Of a DNA stretch of 64,000 nucleotides, positions 44,387-54,744 are shown piece by piece. Below the pieces are notes generated by a model, which saw only the letters and a program-made list of their open reading frames with translations, had not been told where the DNA came from and ran no database searches. This DNA is from Ctenosaura bakeri (lineage: Eukaryota > Chordata > Lepidosauria > Squamata > Iguanidae), in the NCBI GenBank assembly GCA_948474755.1, contig CAOLHI010001014.1:62001-126000 (forward strand), given 5' to 3'. Every line of letters begins with the position of its first letter. The stretch's first letter is position 1. Both the position numbers and the translations under genes were made by a program.

Positions 44387-44920
44387 CCATTACCTGCTAC
44401 CTTTCTTCCTGTGTCATAGCAATATTCTTAAATTTTCTCACAGCCAATCCAGCACCTAATTAAGGAGCTACAAGATTTTCCAAAACTGATCTGAGCAGAA
44501 CTCTGAGAATACCCTCATTCCCAGACATGGTCCCACCTCTTCATTCTCTGTTTGCTAAATTTAACAGCATTCCATATTATCTGCTATATTCTGCCGCTCA
44601 CTTCTTTTTAAACAAAAGATAAAACCTGGCAATCTTAAACAAAATCCAGCCACTTCACAATCCTGTCTCAGGCAAGCAGGTCTAGTCCGTACGGGCCCAG
44701 GACATTTTGCTGCCCAGGGCTAAGGAAGAACTGGCAGCCTTTGCCAAGTTGAGGGGGATGATACTCCAAGTCAGTCAAATTGTTGTGGCACCTGAGGCAC
44801 AAATCCCATAAATGCCTCTCACCTCCCCTAGCTTTTTTTTTTCTAAAAAAAAAAACCCTTAGTAATGAATTACATACCTAATAATTTGTTACCTTTTTCA
44901 GGACACCCAAAGTTAGTAAT
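44387..44920. other. Unassigned sequence
   Basis: No gene or recognised repeat. A T-run and an A-run lie side by side near 44832-44858. Confidence 0.45.
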
Positions 44921-44924
44921 CTAA

Positions 44925-45053
44925 GGCCATTTCCACATTAGACTATTATAGTGCTATTATTCCCAGGCCCCTCCCTAAACTGCAAACCCCAGGATTCCAT
45001 AGAATGTTGAAAGTGGAATAATAGCACTATAACAGTCTGATGCGGAAATGCCC
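44925..45053. mobile_element. Palindromic GGCC-ended MITE, short form
   Basis: It starts GGCCATTTCCACATTAGAC and ends GTCTGATGCGGAAATGCCC. TAA flanks both sides. Most of the left arm core is deleted, while the right arm is complete. Confidence 0.8.
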
Positions 45054-45234
45054 TAAATCACATGTCTCACTCTGTAGAATGAAAAGAGTGCCTAATTCAC
45101 ACTGTACAAAGTTGCAAATGCTTCTGATTAAAGAAAAACATAGCATGTGTGAAGAGGAGAAGCCCAAATTAAGTTCTTGAGAGGGCAGGAGTGTGAAATT
45201 AAATGCACTGCAACAATACTGCAGGTCTATACTA

Positions 45235-46147
45235 AGAATGTGTCCATGCTGCATGATTAGAGCACATGATTGATAGCACTTTAACTGCCATAGTTCCATT
45301 CTATGAAATTCTGAGGCCCTTTTCGCACGGGCCTTTGCTCGCACGACAGCCCCGTGAGCCTCGCGGGAGTGGGAGCGTCGCTCCGCACGACGCACTCCCA
45401 CTTCCGCCCGGCTCACGGGGCTGAAGCGGCACGAGCGCGGGTTTTTTGATTTTCGCGTCCAAGCGAAAATCCCCCACGCTCGCGCAACGCTCCCGGAGCC
45501 CACCCGCACTTACCTTTCGTGCGGAGCCTCCGGGAGCCGGCCGGGTCGCGCTTCCTTCCCTCCGCCCCTGCGGAAGGAAGGAGCGGGGTGGGGAGGTAGC
45601 GCAACGGATGCGACGCCCGCTTCGCGCGCACACGCGCGCGGGGATGCAACGCCGCCCGCTTCGCACGCATGGGGGTGGAATCCGGCGGGTGTGGGGGGGA
45701 TCCGGCACACGCGGGGGGGATCTGGCGCGCGCAGGGGGAGGAATCCAGCGCGACGCCACCCGCTTCGCGCGCGCGCGCGGGGTGTAAATCCGGCGCGAGG
45801 TCTCCCGCTTCGCACGGGGGGGAGGGCGGCTTGCGCGGCAAGCCTCCTTCGGTGCCGCTTCCCCGCTAGTTCCTTCACCTGCGGAAGGAAGGAGGGGAAG
45901 CGGCAGCCTCCCGAACGAGCCTTCTTGCACTTGCCGGCCTCCCCCGCTTGCGCTAGAAGCCTCAGTGCGGAAAGGGCCTGAGATTTGTAGTTTTGTGGGG
46001 TACTTAGAATTCTCTAGCACATTCCCTTGAACTGTAGCATTAGAGCTAGATGGCATAAAATTCTAAATATCTCATGACTCAGCAAATCCTTGAATTCCAT
46101 AGAATGGAATTATGATAGTTAAAATGGTACCCAAATGCTATAACTAG
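45235..46147. mobile_element. Older MITE class, hit twice by GGCCC transposons
   Basis: GTGTCCATGCTGCATGATTAG, then CTTTAACTGCCATAGTTCC and ATGAAATTC, continues after the 664-bp insert with GATTTGTAGTTTTGTGGGG and ATAGAATGGAATTATGATAG. The right end near CCAAATGCTATAACTA is where the second GGCCC element inserted. Confidence 0.75.
45315..45978. mobile_element. GGCCC-ended transposon, CpG-island-like
   Basis: It starts GGCCCTTTTCGCACGGGCC and ends CAGTGCGGAAAGGGCC. TGA lies on both sides (45312-45314 and 45979-45981). A nested inverted repeat at 45347-45423 (arms CAGCCCCGTGAGCC / GGCTCACGGGGCTG) precedes the internal stem-loop at 45448-45471. CCCGCTTCGC occurs four times between 45616 and 45813. 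Very high GC and CpG. Its 251- and 142-codon frames are not genes. Confidence 0.93.
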
Positions 46148-46579
46148 GGCCCTTTTCGCATGGCGTTTTGGAAGCGAGAGGGCCCCTTGAGCATCATGTA
46201 AATGTGAGGAGCAGTCTGCATGATGCACTCACGTTTACGCAACGCTCAAGGGCTGGATGCAGAGGGCGCACGCATCTTTTCATTTTCGGCTTAAAGCCAA
46301 AAATGGTGCACCATCACACAATGGTTCCGGGCCCCGTGCGCACTTACCTGGCATGCGGTGCCTTGGGAGCCGGTCTGGTCACGCGTCCTCTCCTCAGTGC
46401 AGCCTGCGAGGTCCCAGGCTGCACTGCGAACGGAAGAGGCGGGGCGCTCACACGAGGAGGAAGGAGCTGCAGAGCAGAAGCAGCAGGGAAGCAGCAGGGA
46501 AGTGGCAGCTTTCCTTCCAAGCCTTTGCATGCGAGGACCCCAACCCAGCAGCGTGAACAGGTAACGTGCGGAAAGGGCC
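46148..46579 (+). mobile_element. GGCCC-ended transposon (class b)
   Basis: It starts GGCCCTTTTCGCATGGCG and ends AACGTGCGGAAAGGGCC. Flanks TAG and TAT differ at one base. The long subterminal hairpin is at about 46179-46251 and the internal stem-loop at 46281-46305. It is the best reference copy of the class. Confidence 0.9.
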
Positions 46580-46738
46580 TATGTTGTGTGAATACAATCT
46601 AAGGCAAAAATGGTGTTGCATGCATTGGATGATGTTATCTGAGCTATATGAAGGCTTACGTCCCTACTAGAACTTGTTTTATTGGATACTTCTGGCAGAA
46701 TCTGCTCCTTTCTGTTTATCCAACCTCTCCCTCTCATA

Positions 46739-47314
46739 GGCCCTTTCCATACCCTCTCTCGTCTCATCATGCTCTGGTAGTGATCCCAGCAGCGGCTCTG
46801 CCAAGAAGAGAGCATGACAGGAACACTCCCATCTGCACTGGCTGGCTCCCTGCCACAGAAAGCACAATGGACACACCTCTTCCTTCTGCAGCACAGCCAG
46901 GATCTTTCCCAGGCTGTGCTGGGGCAGGAAGCACCTCCATAATGCTTCGGGGGCTTCCACAGGCCAGCTAAGTGTGGGATGGTGGCACAGTTTCAGGTCA
47001 TTGACAGGGAAATCTGTCAATAATTTAATCCATGATCACACTGCCTAGCGGTGGGAGAAGGACAGGATCATACAGATGTTGTCATGGTGCTGCTCCTCAC
47101 CCATCCCCAGTCACACAGAGACGGGGGCGAGGAGGGTGGTTTGCCCCAGGCAGCAATGTTTTGGGGACATCCAGGCCTGTAGCCACGCCCCCACACATCG
47201 CAGCCATGCCCCTTGTGCTGCAGCCCCACCCCTTCCCACCCCTCCGTCCACATACTCCATGCTTCGTCACTGCCCATCCCCATGCCAGGATGGGCCGCTT
47301 CTGTGGAAAGGGCC
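46739..47314. mobile_element. GGCCC-ended transposon (class c), interrupted by a hAT-like MITE
   Basis: It starts GGCCCTTTCCATACCCTC and ends CTGTGGAAAGGGCC. ATA lies on both sides (46736-46738 and 47315-47317). The interior TTTCCCAGGCTGTGCTGGGGC and TCATTGACAGGGAAATCTGTC matches the copy at 49568. A smaller element occupies 47108-47272. Confidence 0.9.
47108..47272 (+). mobile_element. Small hAT-like element nested in class c
   Basis: It starts CAGTCACACAG and ends CTTCGTCACTG. CCCATCCC lies at 47100-47107 and 47273-47280, a perfect 8-bp duplication as made by hAT transposases. The interior GGCAGCAATGTTTTGGGGAC and CATACTCCATGCTTC matches the element at 17221. Confidence 0.88.
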
Positions 47315-47479
47315 ATACATACCCCAAGAACCTCCTCTAGAGGGTTGAGAATTCTCCTCAAGCAGGTTTTTAGGATCCTTGGTGGGTTTCCAAGGGGAAG
47401 GTAGGGTTCTGACTGAAACAGTAGAATCCAGCTACTCAATTTAACCATGGCCTTTCTCATTAAGGTGCCACAAAATTGA

Positions 47480-47790
47480 GTTGTTTTGAAATATTTATTT
47501 TACCTATTTATTGAGTTTACATGACGCCTGCCTCCCAAGATGGAATTCAAGGTGTCTTACAATAATTTATAAAAGTTTATGCCTAAACGTTAGTTTACAA
47601 AAGTTTTTAAAAAGGATTAAATAACAGTATTATTTTAAAAAAATTAAAAATAATTAACAACCTTTCAAAAATATTTAAAATATAATTTCCCGTAGAAGAT
47701 AAATAGTACAGTACCCCACTTCACATGCAAATACTATTGCTCCATAATTAAAATTCAAAGGCCTGCCTGAATAAAGTGTCTTCACATGGT
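47480..47790 (-). repeat. L2-like LINE 3' region, minus strand
   Basis: CCTATTTATTGAGTTTACATG, CTCCCAAGATGGAATTCAAGG and A/T-rich sequence, then AGGCCTGCCTGAATAAAGTG. It resembles the reversed 3' end of the L2-like LINE at 19175 but no protein motif remains. Confidence 0.4.
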
Positions 47791-47959
47791 ATATATTGCT
47801 AGTCCAGATCTTGGGGGGAGGTAAGCATTCTGGTGTTTTTGCATTCTAGTTCTCAACAATTTCAACTGCTATAATCTGTGGTCAGGGGCTATGGGAACTG
47901 TAGTCCACCAGCACATTCCTTACACATGACATAATCTATTTCCATTTTTGCTTCACTTT

Positions 47960-48075
47960 GTACTCTTAGAAGTTACCCAAACTTGGCTGCTGCTAGAGCC
48001 TCAAAACATTAGTTTTTTGGACTACAGCTCCCAGTATTGTCCAGTCAACATGGCTATTGGTTGCTCCAGTACACA
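47960..48075. repeat. hAT-like palindromic repeat remnant
   Basis: TTTTTTGGACTACAGCTCCC, AGTATTGTCCAGTCAACATGG and CTATTGGTTGC are one arm of the 'actacaactcccag' repeat style. Confidence 0.5.
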
Positions 48076-48077
48076 TA

Positions 48078-48868
48078 TGGAGACTCTAGTGCTCCGCATA
48101 ACTAAATGTAAATTTATTTTGTCCTTTATGTGAGAGCCTAAGAAAACGGGATCTGATGGTACATTGAATTCATCTTCTTGTGTTCTGTTGCAGCCAATCA
48201 GATCCCCTGAGACATTGTACGCATGAACCTCTCAAGGCAACTGCCTTATCCTTACAATGCTCCACAGCGATTTGTATTTGGCATCGTTGACAAATTCTTT
48301 GTCTTTATTCCTCTAAACCTGCATGGGATACGTGCCCAAGCAATGAAGCAAAGGAGACAATGATCTCTCCTCACAGAGAACTCTGCATCCTTGATACAAT
48401 CCTGCAGAGCTGTGGCTTGCATCCAAAGAACATTCCATCACCTTATAAATTAAGCTGTTTAATGGTAACCTGATTTTTTTTGGGGGGGGCAACTTCACAT
48501 GATGTGTGATAGTTAAAAACACAAATTTTTTTTTTCAAAGCTGTCGCTTATGAAATCTCATGTCACAAACTGCAGTTTGTGTTTTGGTGCCATAATATTT
48601 CTATCAGTTTGCTGCCATAAACTAAATAGGAATTATGGAATTTGTGCTGCTGTAGTTTCCCAGTAGCACTGCTTCATGAGTGACTGAGTGATACTTGATA
48701 GTTATGTAGCACATGGCAGTCTCAGTTTGGGTTCAGATTATCCCATATCTCTCTATACAAGTCTAACCAAGCATTAAAGATCTTTGGGAAACAGCTTTCC
48801 CTTTGTCTTTCCCCCATCACAGGTACAGTTATGGGGAGAGAGCCTTCTCAGTGGTCCTCCATGTAAGG
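48078..48868. other. Unassigned sequence
   Basis: No gene or recognised repeat. Short T- and G-runs lie at 48474-48488. Confidence 0.45.
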
Positions 48869-48872
48869 CTAG

Positions 48873-49289
48873 GGCCCTTTCCACAGGACATTGGCATCCC
48901 GGCATAGGGATGTGAGAGGAGCGGGACTGCAACAATGCTTCTGCATGATGTCATCATGGTCTTGCCCTTCTCACATCACCAGCTGGTGCAATCATGGAGT
49001 ATATCATTGACAAAGAAACTCTATCAATGACCCCCAATAATGCAAGCCTTCCATTGTAGCCAGCCATGCAGAAGGGCCAGAAGTGCAATCACACACTTCC
49101 TTCCCCACTGCAGCATGAGAAGAAGGCTGACTGCAGTGCAGAAGGAAGAGGCATGTCCCTTGTGCTCTCTCCCGCAGGCAGCTGGTCATGTGCAAAGAGT
49201 AGCGCTGATGATATGCTCACATCCCAGCAGAGGCACTGCCAGAATTGTGATGGGGTGATGTGCAAGAGCGTCATCCTGTGGAAAGGGCC
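48873..49289. mobile_element. GGCCC-ended transposon (class c)
   Basis: It starts GGCCCTTTCCACAGGACA and ends CCTGTGGAAAGGGCC. TAG lies on both sides (48870-48872 and 49290-49292). It shares TATCATTGACAAAGAAACTC-type and CCATGCAGAAGGGCCAGAA sequence with 42655 and 49568. Confidence 0.92.
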
Positions 49290-49404
49290 TAGATTGCCCC
49301 CCACCTTTGATATCTTTTCACTATCAGCCAAAGACTTGTTTATTTAAACAAAGCTTTGGAGTTTACCTGGTTGGGCAGTTGGGGTTTTTAATGCTCTCTC
49401 TGTA

Positions 49405-49475
49405 CATATGTGCCTTCAAGTTACCTGTCAAGTTATAGTGACCCAATGGATTTCATAGTTTTCTTGTCTTTTTTT
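49405..49475 (-). mobile_element. SINE 3' fragment, minus strand
   Basis: TGTGCCTTCAAGTTACCTGTC and CCAATGGATTTCATAGTTTTC match the 3' body of the minus-strand 5S-type SINE at 13741. Confidence 0.6.
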
Positions 49476-49567
49476 TTCAAGCTTACCACAATGTGCAGAG
49501 ATATCTATGGTGTCCACATGTCTATACGGTACTACTCTTGCCCATCCACCACCCTTAGTGTCTCTTA

Positions 49568-49970
49568 GGCCCTTTCTGCACCCTACCTTCTTGCATGGTC
49601 CTCCAGTGGTGATCCTGGCAGCAGAAGGGAGTGTGACAGAACACTCCCTTCTGCACCAGACCAGCTTCCTGCAGAAGGGAGCATGATGGACATGCCTTTC
49701 TTCCACAGCACAGCCAGGTACTTTCCCAGGCTGTGCTGGGGCAGGAAGCACCACCATTGCCTTCCTGCCCTTCTGCAGGCAAGGTAAGTGAGGGAGGCTG
49801 GCATGATTGCGGGTCATTGACAGGAAAAACCCATCAATGATTTAATCCATGATCACACCACCTGGGGATGGGATAGGAGCGGGACCACGACGACGTCATT
49901 CAGAAGTGTTGTTGCGGTCCCACTCCTCTCCTGTTCCCATGACGGGATGAGAGTCTACTGCAGAAAGGCC
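49568..49970. mobile_element. GGCCC-ended transposon (class c)
   Basis: It starts GGCCCTTTCTGCACCCTACC and ends TCTACTGCAGAAAGGCC. TTA lies on both sides (49565-49567 and 49971-49973). It is intact compared with the interrupted copy at 46739 and serves as its reference. Confidence 0.92.
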
Positions 49971-49973
49971 TTA

Positions 49974-50608
49974 CTCTCAACAGTCTCTTACTGTTTCAAA
50001 CAACTGTACACATTCTTCCCTTTTGCCTATATGGTATGTCTTCTCGCCCAGAATTTCAGTTTAATGCCATTCATTCCTTGTTCTTTTGGAGCCCTTCCAC
50101 AGTGAAGACTTTGGCCACAACTCTAAGTAAACCGTTAGTAAACATCAACAGAAATCAGTTGCTTTCCTGTTGCCTTACTTGTCTTTCTTGTATTCCATCC
50201 TGTCCTTTTGTCTCTGGAACTGGGGCTCTGACCTTTAGTTTATTTTGCTCTGTAGTAGTATGGAGAAGGAGAAGGGAGCAACAGAACTTGGAAAAGTTAC
50301 TCTTTTGGTCTGTAGCTCTTAGAATCTCCCATGCTGGTTGGTTGTAGAAATGCCAGAGTGAATTCTAGAGTGGGCTCCTGTACCTTTAATGATTCTGCAG
50401 AAAAGGGAATTTCAATAGATGTTGCCTGTTACCTGGTAGAGTGACAAGCAGCACTTCCTAAAATTCTCTCTTCTTCCCAGCCCTTGAAGGGTACAGGAAC
50501 CCTCTCCAGTTTTCAATATGGCAACCCTAACTCCAGAGGGGCCGCGGTCTAGGAGTTGTGGTCCAGTCCCTTCCTCTTCTGCAAGTTCAGAGAAGGAGGA
50601 AGATGACA
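49974..50608. other. Unassigned sequence
   Basis: No gene or recognised repeat. Only a scrap resembling the hAT-like arm (GGTCTGTAGCTCTTAGAATC) lies near 50310. Confidence 0.4.
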
Positions 50609-50611
50609 AAT

Positions 50612-50791
50612 ATTGGCTGATACCAACTCAGATCATTGGTTCATCTTGCTGAGTGTTGTCTACCATGATTGGTCACAACTGTCAGGCTTTCAGACAGAAC
50701 ATTTTCCCTGCCCTTCCTGGAGACATCAAGGATTGAGCCTAGACCTTTGCATGTAGAGCAGATGCTTTATCACTGAGCTACCACATTTCTA
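50612..50791 (-). mobile_element. tRNA-derived SINE (second type), minus strand
   Basis: On the minus strand TAGCTCAGTGATAAAGCATC (A-box region), then CAAAGGTCTAGGCTCAATCC (B-box region), forms a tRNA-like head. CTTGATGTCTCCAGGAAGG and CAATGATCTGAGTTGG follow as the body. It differs from the (CAA)n-tailed family. It is not a tRNA gene because the acceptor stem does not close. Confidence 0.75.
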
Positions 50792-50793
50792 CG

Positions 50794-52554
50794 CAGGAGA
50801 TAGTGGTAGCACTGTATACTAAGGAACAAATGGGATCTTTATCCTCTTTGCCTTGGATGTTAGATGAAACCGAACTTGGTACTTCTTCTGAGGGCACTTT
50901 CAACTGTCACATTTCAAGCCACTGTTTGTATTGCCAGGACTAAAGTGGCTTTAAAAAGGATCAGGCTTCTCATTCTCAAAGTTACATCACCCAGACTTTC
51001 TATCCACTTTGCAGCAGAAGCAGTTCATTTATTTACATAATATTATCTGCTGTTAGGATCATTTCCTTGTATGAAAATTAAATTCCTCCAAGTGCTTTAG
51101 ATTTAAGTGAATCAATGTCATAGAGATAATAGTTTGTGAAGGAAGACAAAACAGTGTCATGGCTTATGAATGTTTAGAAGATGATTTCTTAACAGGAGGA
51201 TCTATTATTTTACAGAGTAGTTTCCTTAGGGAAGTGATGGAAACTGACTTTGCAAGATTTTTGAAACCAGACAGGAGAGTGTGCCAGACAAGATACTGTA
51301 GGAAACAATCATCCACTGGCATAGGGATGGACCAGATGATCTAATGTGTTTTTCTACCTCTAATTCCTATTACTCTGTAATTGGTGGTGGAATTCAGTCA
51401 AAAGTGTTGGAGGTTCAGTTCCTATTGCAACCATTGCCATGGGAAGGGATCTTATCTATATTTTTTCAGATCTGTCTCGGGTTTGGGTCCAAACTCTTAA
51501 AGTTTTGGAAGTCACCCAAAAGTGATTTGTGCTCTGTTTCTAGTATATTCTAATTTGGTATATCCAGAATTAAAAGGCAAAATAATTGTTTATTTCTCTA
51601 GGCCAGAATCCAAAAAATAAGGCCTACCAGTACTTGAGATTTCTATTTAACTTTTTCAGCCACATGGGAAATGGCTTTTGAAACTAAGGACTTTCAAAAC
51701 ATGTTGTGGTCTATCATGGGAATTTGTTGTATGGGAAGGGATGGCAAAATCTCACAAAGTGCATGGAGTTATTTTCTTGGACTGCTTTTCCAAATTTCCT
51801 CAACATGGCCTCTGAAAAGTGACGTGTTTTCAGTAGAGAGTTTCCTGTAGCTGTGAAGGCTCTCTGTGCAATTCTCAGCCCTGGTTCTCTCTAAGAAGCT
51901 GGCTCTGGAAAGCAATGGTCAAAGAGGAGGGTCTAACACAATCTCTTCCTTGAAAGTTTAGTTAATTGTCAAAGGAGAACAGGACTAACAAGTCCCCTGT
52001 AGCTGTGCAAGTTTTCCACACAATTTTTGATCCTGATTTTCCAGAATTCCAAAGTGAGTGGAGAGCTGCCATGGATACTGGAGGCTCTCCCTTGAAGGAA
52101 GTCATTCTTCATGTGTAGAGTCCAACAGAAGCATGCTAGGAAAAGGTGGGACCAATGCTCTCTTCTGTCTCACACATTGAGCATATACAGTTCCCAAGAG
52201 TCTGAATAGGGCTAAAGATTAAATGTATGGGTTCGTTTGCCAACATTCCACTTCATTTCTATTAGAAAGTATTATATGGGAGTCACTGATGTTTATTTAA
52301 GGATCCGTATGTGTTGTATAGGTATTGTCCCTATAAGAGAATGGATATATCATACACCCTCTGTAAGATGAGAAGATTTGGGAGGAGTTCACACTTTCTT
52401 TGGCCTTATGATAAGAAATTTTTTCAAGCCACTTCTTTGTGATACAGAAGCCCAGCTGGTAGCTAAGTGCTAAGTAAAATTTGCCTTTGATTTCTTACTG
52501 TTATTATTATTTATTATTATTTACATAGAATTTTCTTCAGCATAATAAGTCTTT
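50794..52554. other. Unassigned sequence
   Basis: About 1.8 kb with no gene or recognised repeat. A short ATT-rich run lies at 52500-52522. Confidence 0.45.
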
Positions 52555-52556
52555 TA

Positions 52557-52758
52557 GGGCTTTTCCGCACTACACCGTTATAGTGCTATTATTCCACTTT
52601 CAACATCCTGTGGAATTCTGGGGTTTGTGGTTTACTGAGCCCAAAGAGCTCTCTGGCTGGGAATTCTAAATGCCCCCCCAAAAAAACTGAGAACCCCAGC
52701 ATTCATAGGATGTTGAAAGTGGAATAATAGCACCATAACAGTATAGTGCGGAAAGGCC
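52557..52758. mobile_element. Palindromic GGCC-ended MITE
   Basis: It starts GGGCTTTTCCGCACTACACC and ends GTATAGTGCGGAAAGGCC. The arms are TTCCACTTTCAACATCC and GGATGTTGAAAGTGGAATAA. The target duplication is unclear. Confidence 0.82.
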
Positions 52759-52759
52759 C

Positions 52760-53735
52760 TCACCTCACATTGAAAATTATTTTTTATAATGTGTGAGTAT
52801 GCATACTGGAGGAGCTACACTACACCACAAAACATGTTGGGTGAACTAGTCCTTGTTAACAAATGAAATCTGGCACAACCAGTTTTCCCTGGGGAAGTTA
52901 GAGCTAACAACCTTGTGCTGAGATGGACTTCTACCAGTGTTATGTAGCTCAGCTTCTTAAGCTATCTGGCATGGGGGAATGGCAATTCCCCCCACCCCAA
53001 CATGTCAGGGACCAACACCACATCTGTGTCCAGTGGCTACAGTTGACTCTTTCTGTCTCAGAAGCTCCCCAAGGATCAGCTCAAGTACCATGACTGGTCT
53101 ATGGGACACCACTTTGAGCAGCCTTGTTGTAGCTGACAGTAGCTTTTGTATGCATTGTAATTCAAGAACTGTACATATTTAAGCATCTATATGTTCCTGA
53201 TTGCATATTTTAGCATACCTATGGGTACTGATTTTGTATTTAGATTATGCTATATTTCTGGCATTTAAAGGAGATCCACTGAAGAAACTGAAGAGGGGAA
53301 TCTAAGCTTATAACTAATTTAAGCCCCATTGATTTCAATGGATTTACTCTATGATTTAGTCTGGCTCTGTCTCATTAGACATGGGGTCAGGAAGAGTGTG
53401 AACACTGAGACAGCAAGAAGGGTCCTATTGTCCCTTCTATGTGTTCAAGAAACTAGTTGGAAGTTAAAACGGTAGCTGTTATTAAAAGAATGAGTAAAAA
53501 TACGTAGGCAACACTCTAATACTACTTCCTGTCTGATGCAAGGAGAAAAAATAAGCTAGAAACAGCTGAGTTTAAATTAGGTAACATGGCATGCTTCTAT
53601 AAGAAAACATATAGCTAAACCTTGACCCAAATCTAACTCTGCAGATACTTTATACTATATACATTGTTAGGATTTGTTTAAAAACAATGTTTAATTGCAC
53701 AACCTAATTAAGCACTGCAAGTCTTCCTATCTGGC
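52760..53735. other. Unassigned sequence
   Basis: No gene or recognised repeat. Confidence 0.45.
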
Positions 53736-53737
53736 CT

Positions 53738-53915
53738 GCAGCCATGCGATCAGACAGTGATCTCATCAGACATCATAAACTATGCAGGGTGAGACTAGGT
53801 CATTTCTTGGATGGAAGATCTCCAAGGAAAACTCAGGTGTTAGAGAGAATATCCCATGAAATTCAGTAGGTGGTGCTCTTTCCTTCTAAGTTAATATTGT
53901 TAAATCAGTCTTTGG
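53738..53915 (+). mobile_element. 5S-rRNA-derived SINE, plus strand
   Basis: TGATCTCATCAGACATC, AACTATGCAGGGTGAGAC, TTTCTTGGATGGAAGATC and CTCAGGTGTTAGAG follow 5S rRNA from its middle to near its 3' end with many changes. CATGAAATTCAGTAGGTGG follows as SINE body. It is more diverged than the copy at 13741. Confidence 0.75.
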
Positions 53916-53917
53916 TG

Positions 53918-54742
53918 CAATGTGTGAGGGGGCAATAGAAAGGCAGAAGAAAGATTTTAATTGGTGCGCCAGGTATAAAAATGAGCTCACAATGCGTTAT
54001 GGCAATTAGAAACTACACACATTTATGGCTTTGTGGCTTACTTAGAGTCATTGTGTTTGAGATGGAACTGGCCATGTTTTAAGTTACATGGTTTGTGACT
54101 AATACCCTTTCAGTGAGGGCCACTGCGGATGTATACATACCACAACACATAATCAAAATCAAATTACTCAAGTGTGCTTAATCCAAAACAACAAGTTCTG
54201 CAATACCCATCATTACCTAATTTTATCCATTGCATTGGGAAAGGGAGAAAACCCTTCTTTTCCAGTTTTCACCATTGTTAGGGAGTGTATAATAGGAGAG
54301 TTGGAAATTGTTAACAAATATTCTGTCTTGACTAGTTTTGAGCAGATGTCTTTGGTGGCAGAACATGCATTAGCCAAAGAGTGGACATATGAGGCAATAA
54401 AGCTGACCTTTCCCCAAACAGAGTGACCAAGATTGCATACTATTCATTTCCAGTTTTTCTTTCCACCTCTCACAATGTGGTCAGTATGATCTACAAGTGG
54501 GAAGATGAAATACCAGTTCACAAAAGATTTGACTTCAGTCTTTGACAAATCCAAGAGATGGTCTTTCTTCTCCCTAAAGATTCATCTACCCCTCATGTTG
54601 GGGAGAATTCCCCACAAGCATGTTCCCAGGTGAGAAGACAAGCTGGAGGATCAGAATTCTGCTATTACCTCTGATCTAAGATCAGAGCATGGAAATAACA
54701 ATTTACAAAATAATGTATTACATCCTTTAACTTGTTGTATCC
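53918..54742. other. Unassigned sequence
   Basis: No gene or recognised repeat. Confidence 0.45.
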
Positions 54743-54744
54743 AC

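Noticed and set aside
45301..46056. 251-codon minus-strand open frame, arginine/proline-rich, and several overlapping frames of 96-142 codons
   Set aside because: It lies across the CpG-rich transposon at 45315-45978, where low AT content removes stop codons in all frames. No domain, and overlapping frames are equally open.
50612..50791. tRNA-gene-like A and B boxes
   Set aside because: The tRNA-like head is joined to a SINE body and cannot form a closed acceptor stem, so it is a retroposon and not a tRNA gene.
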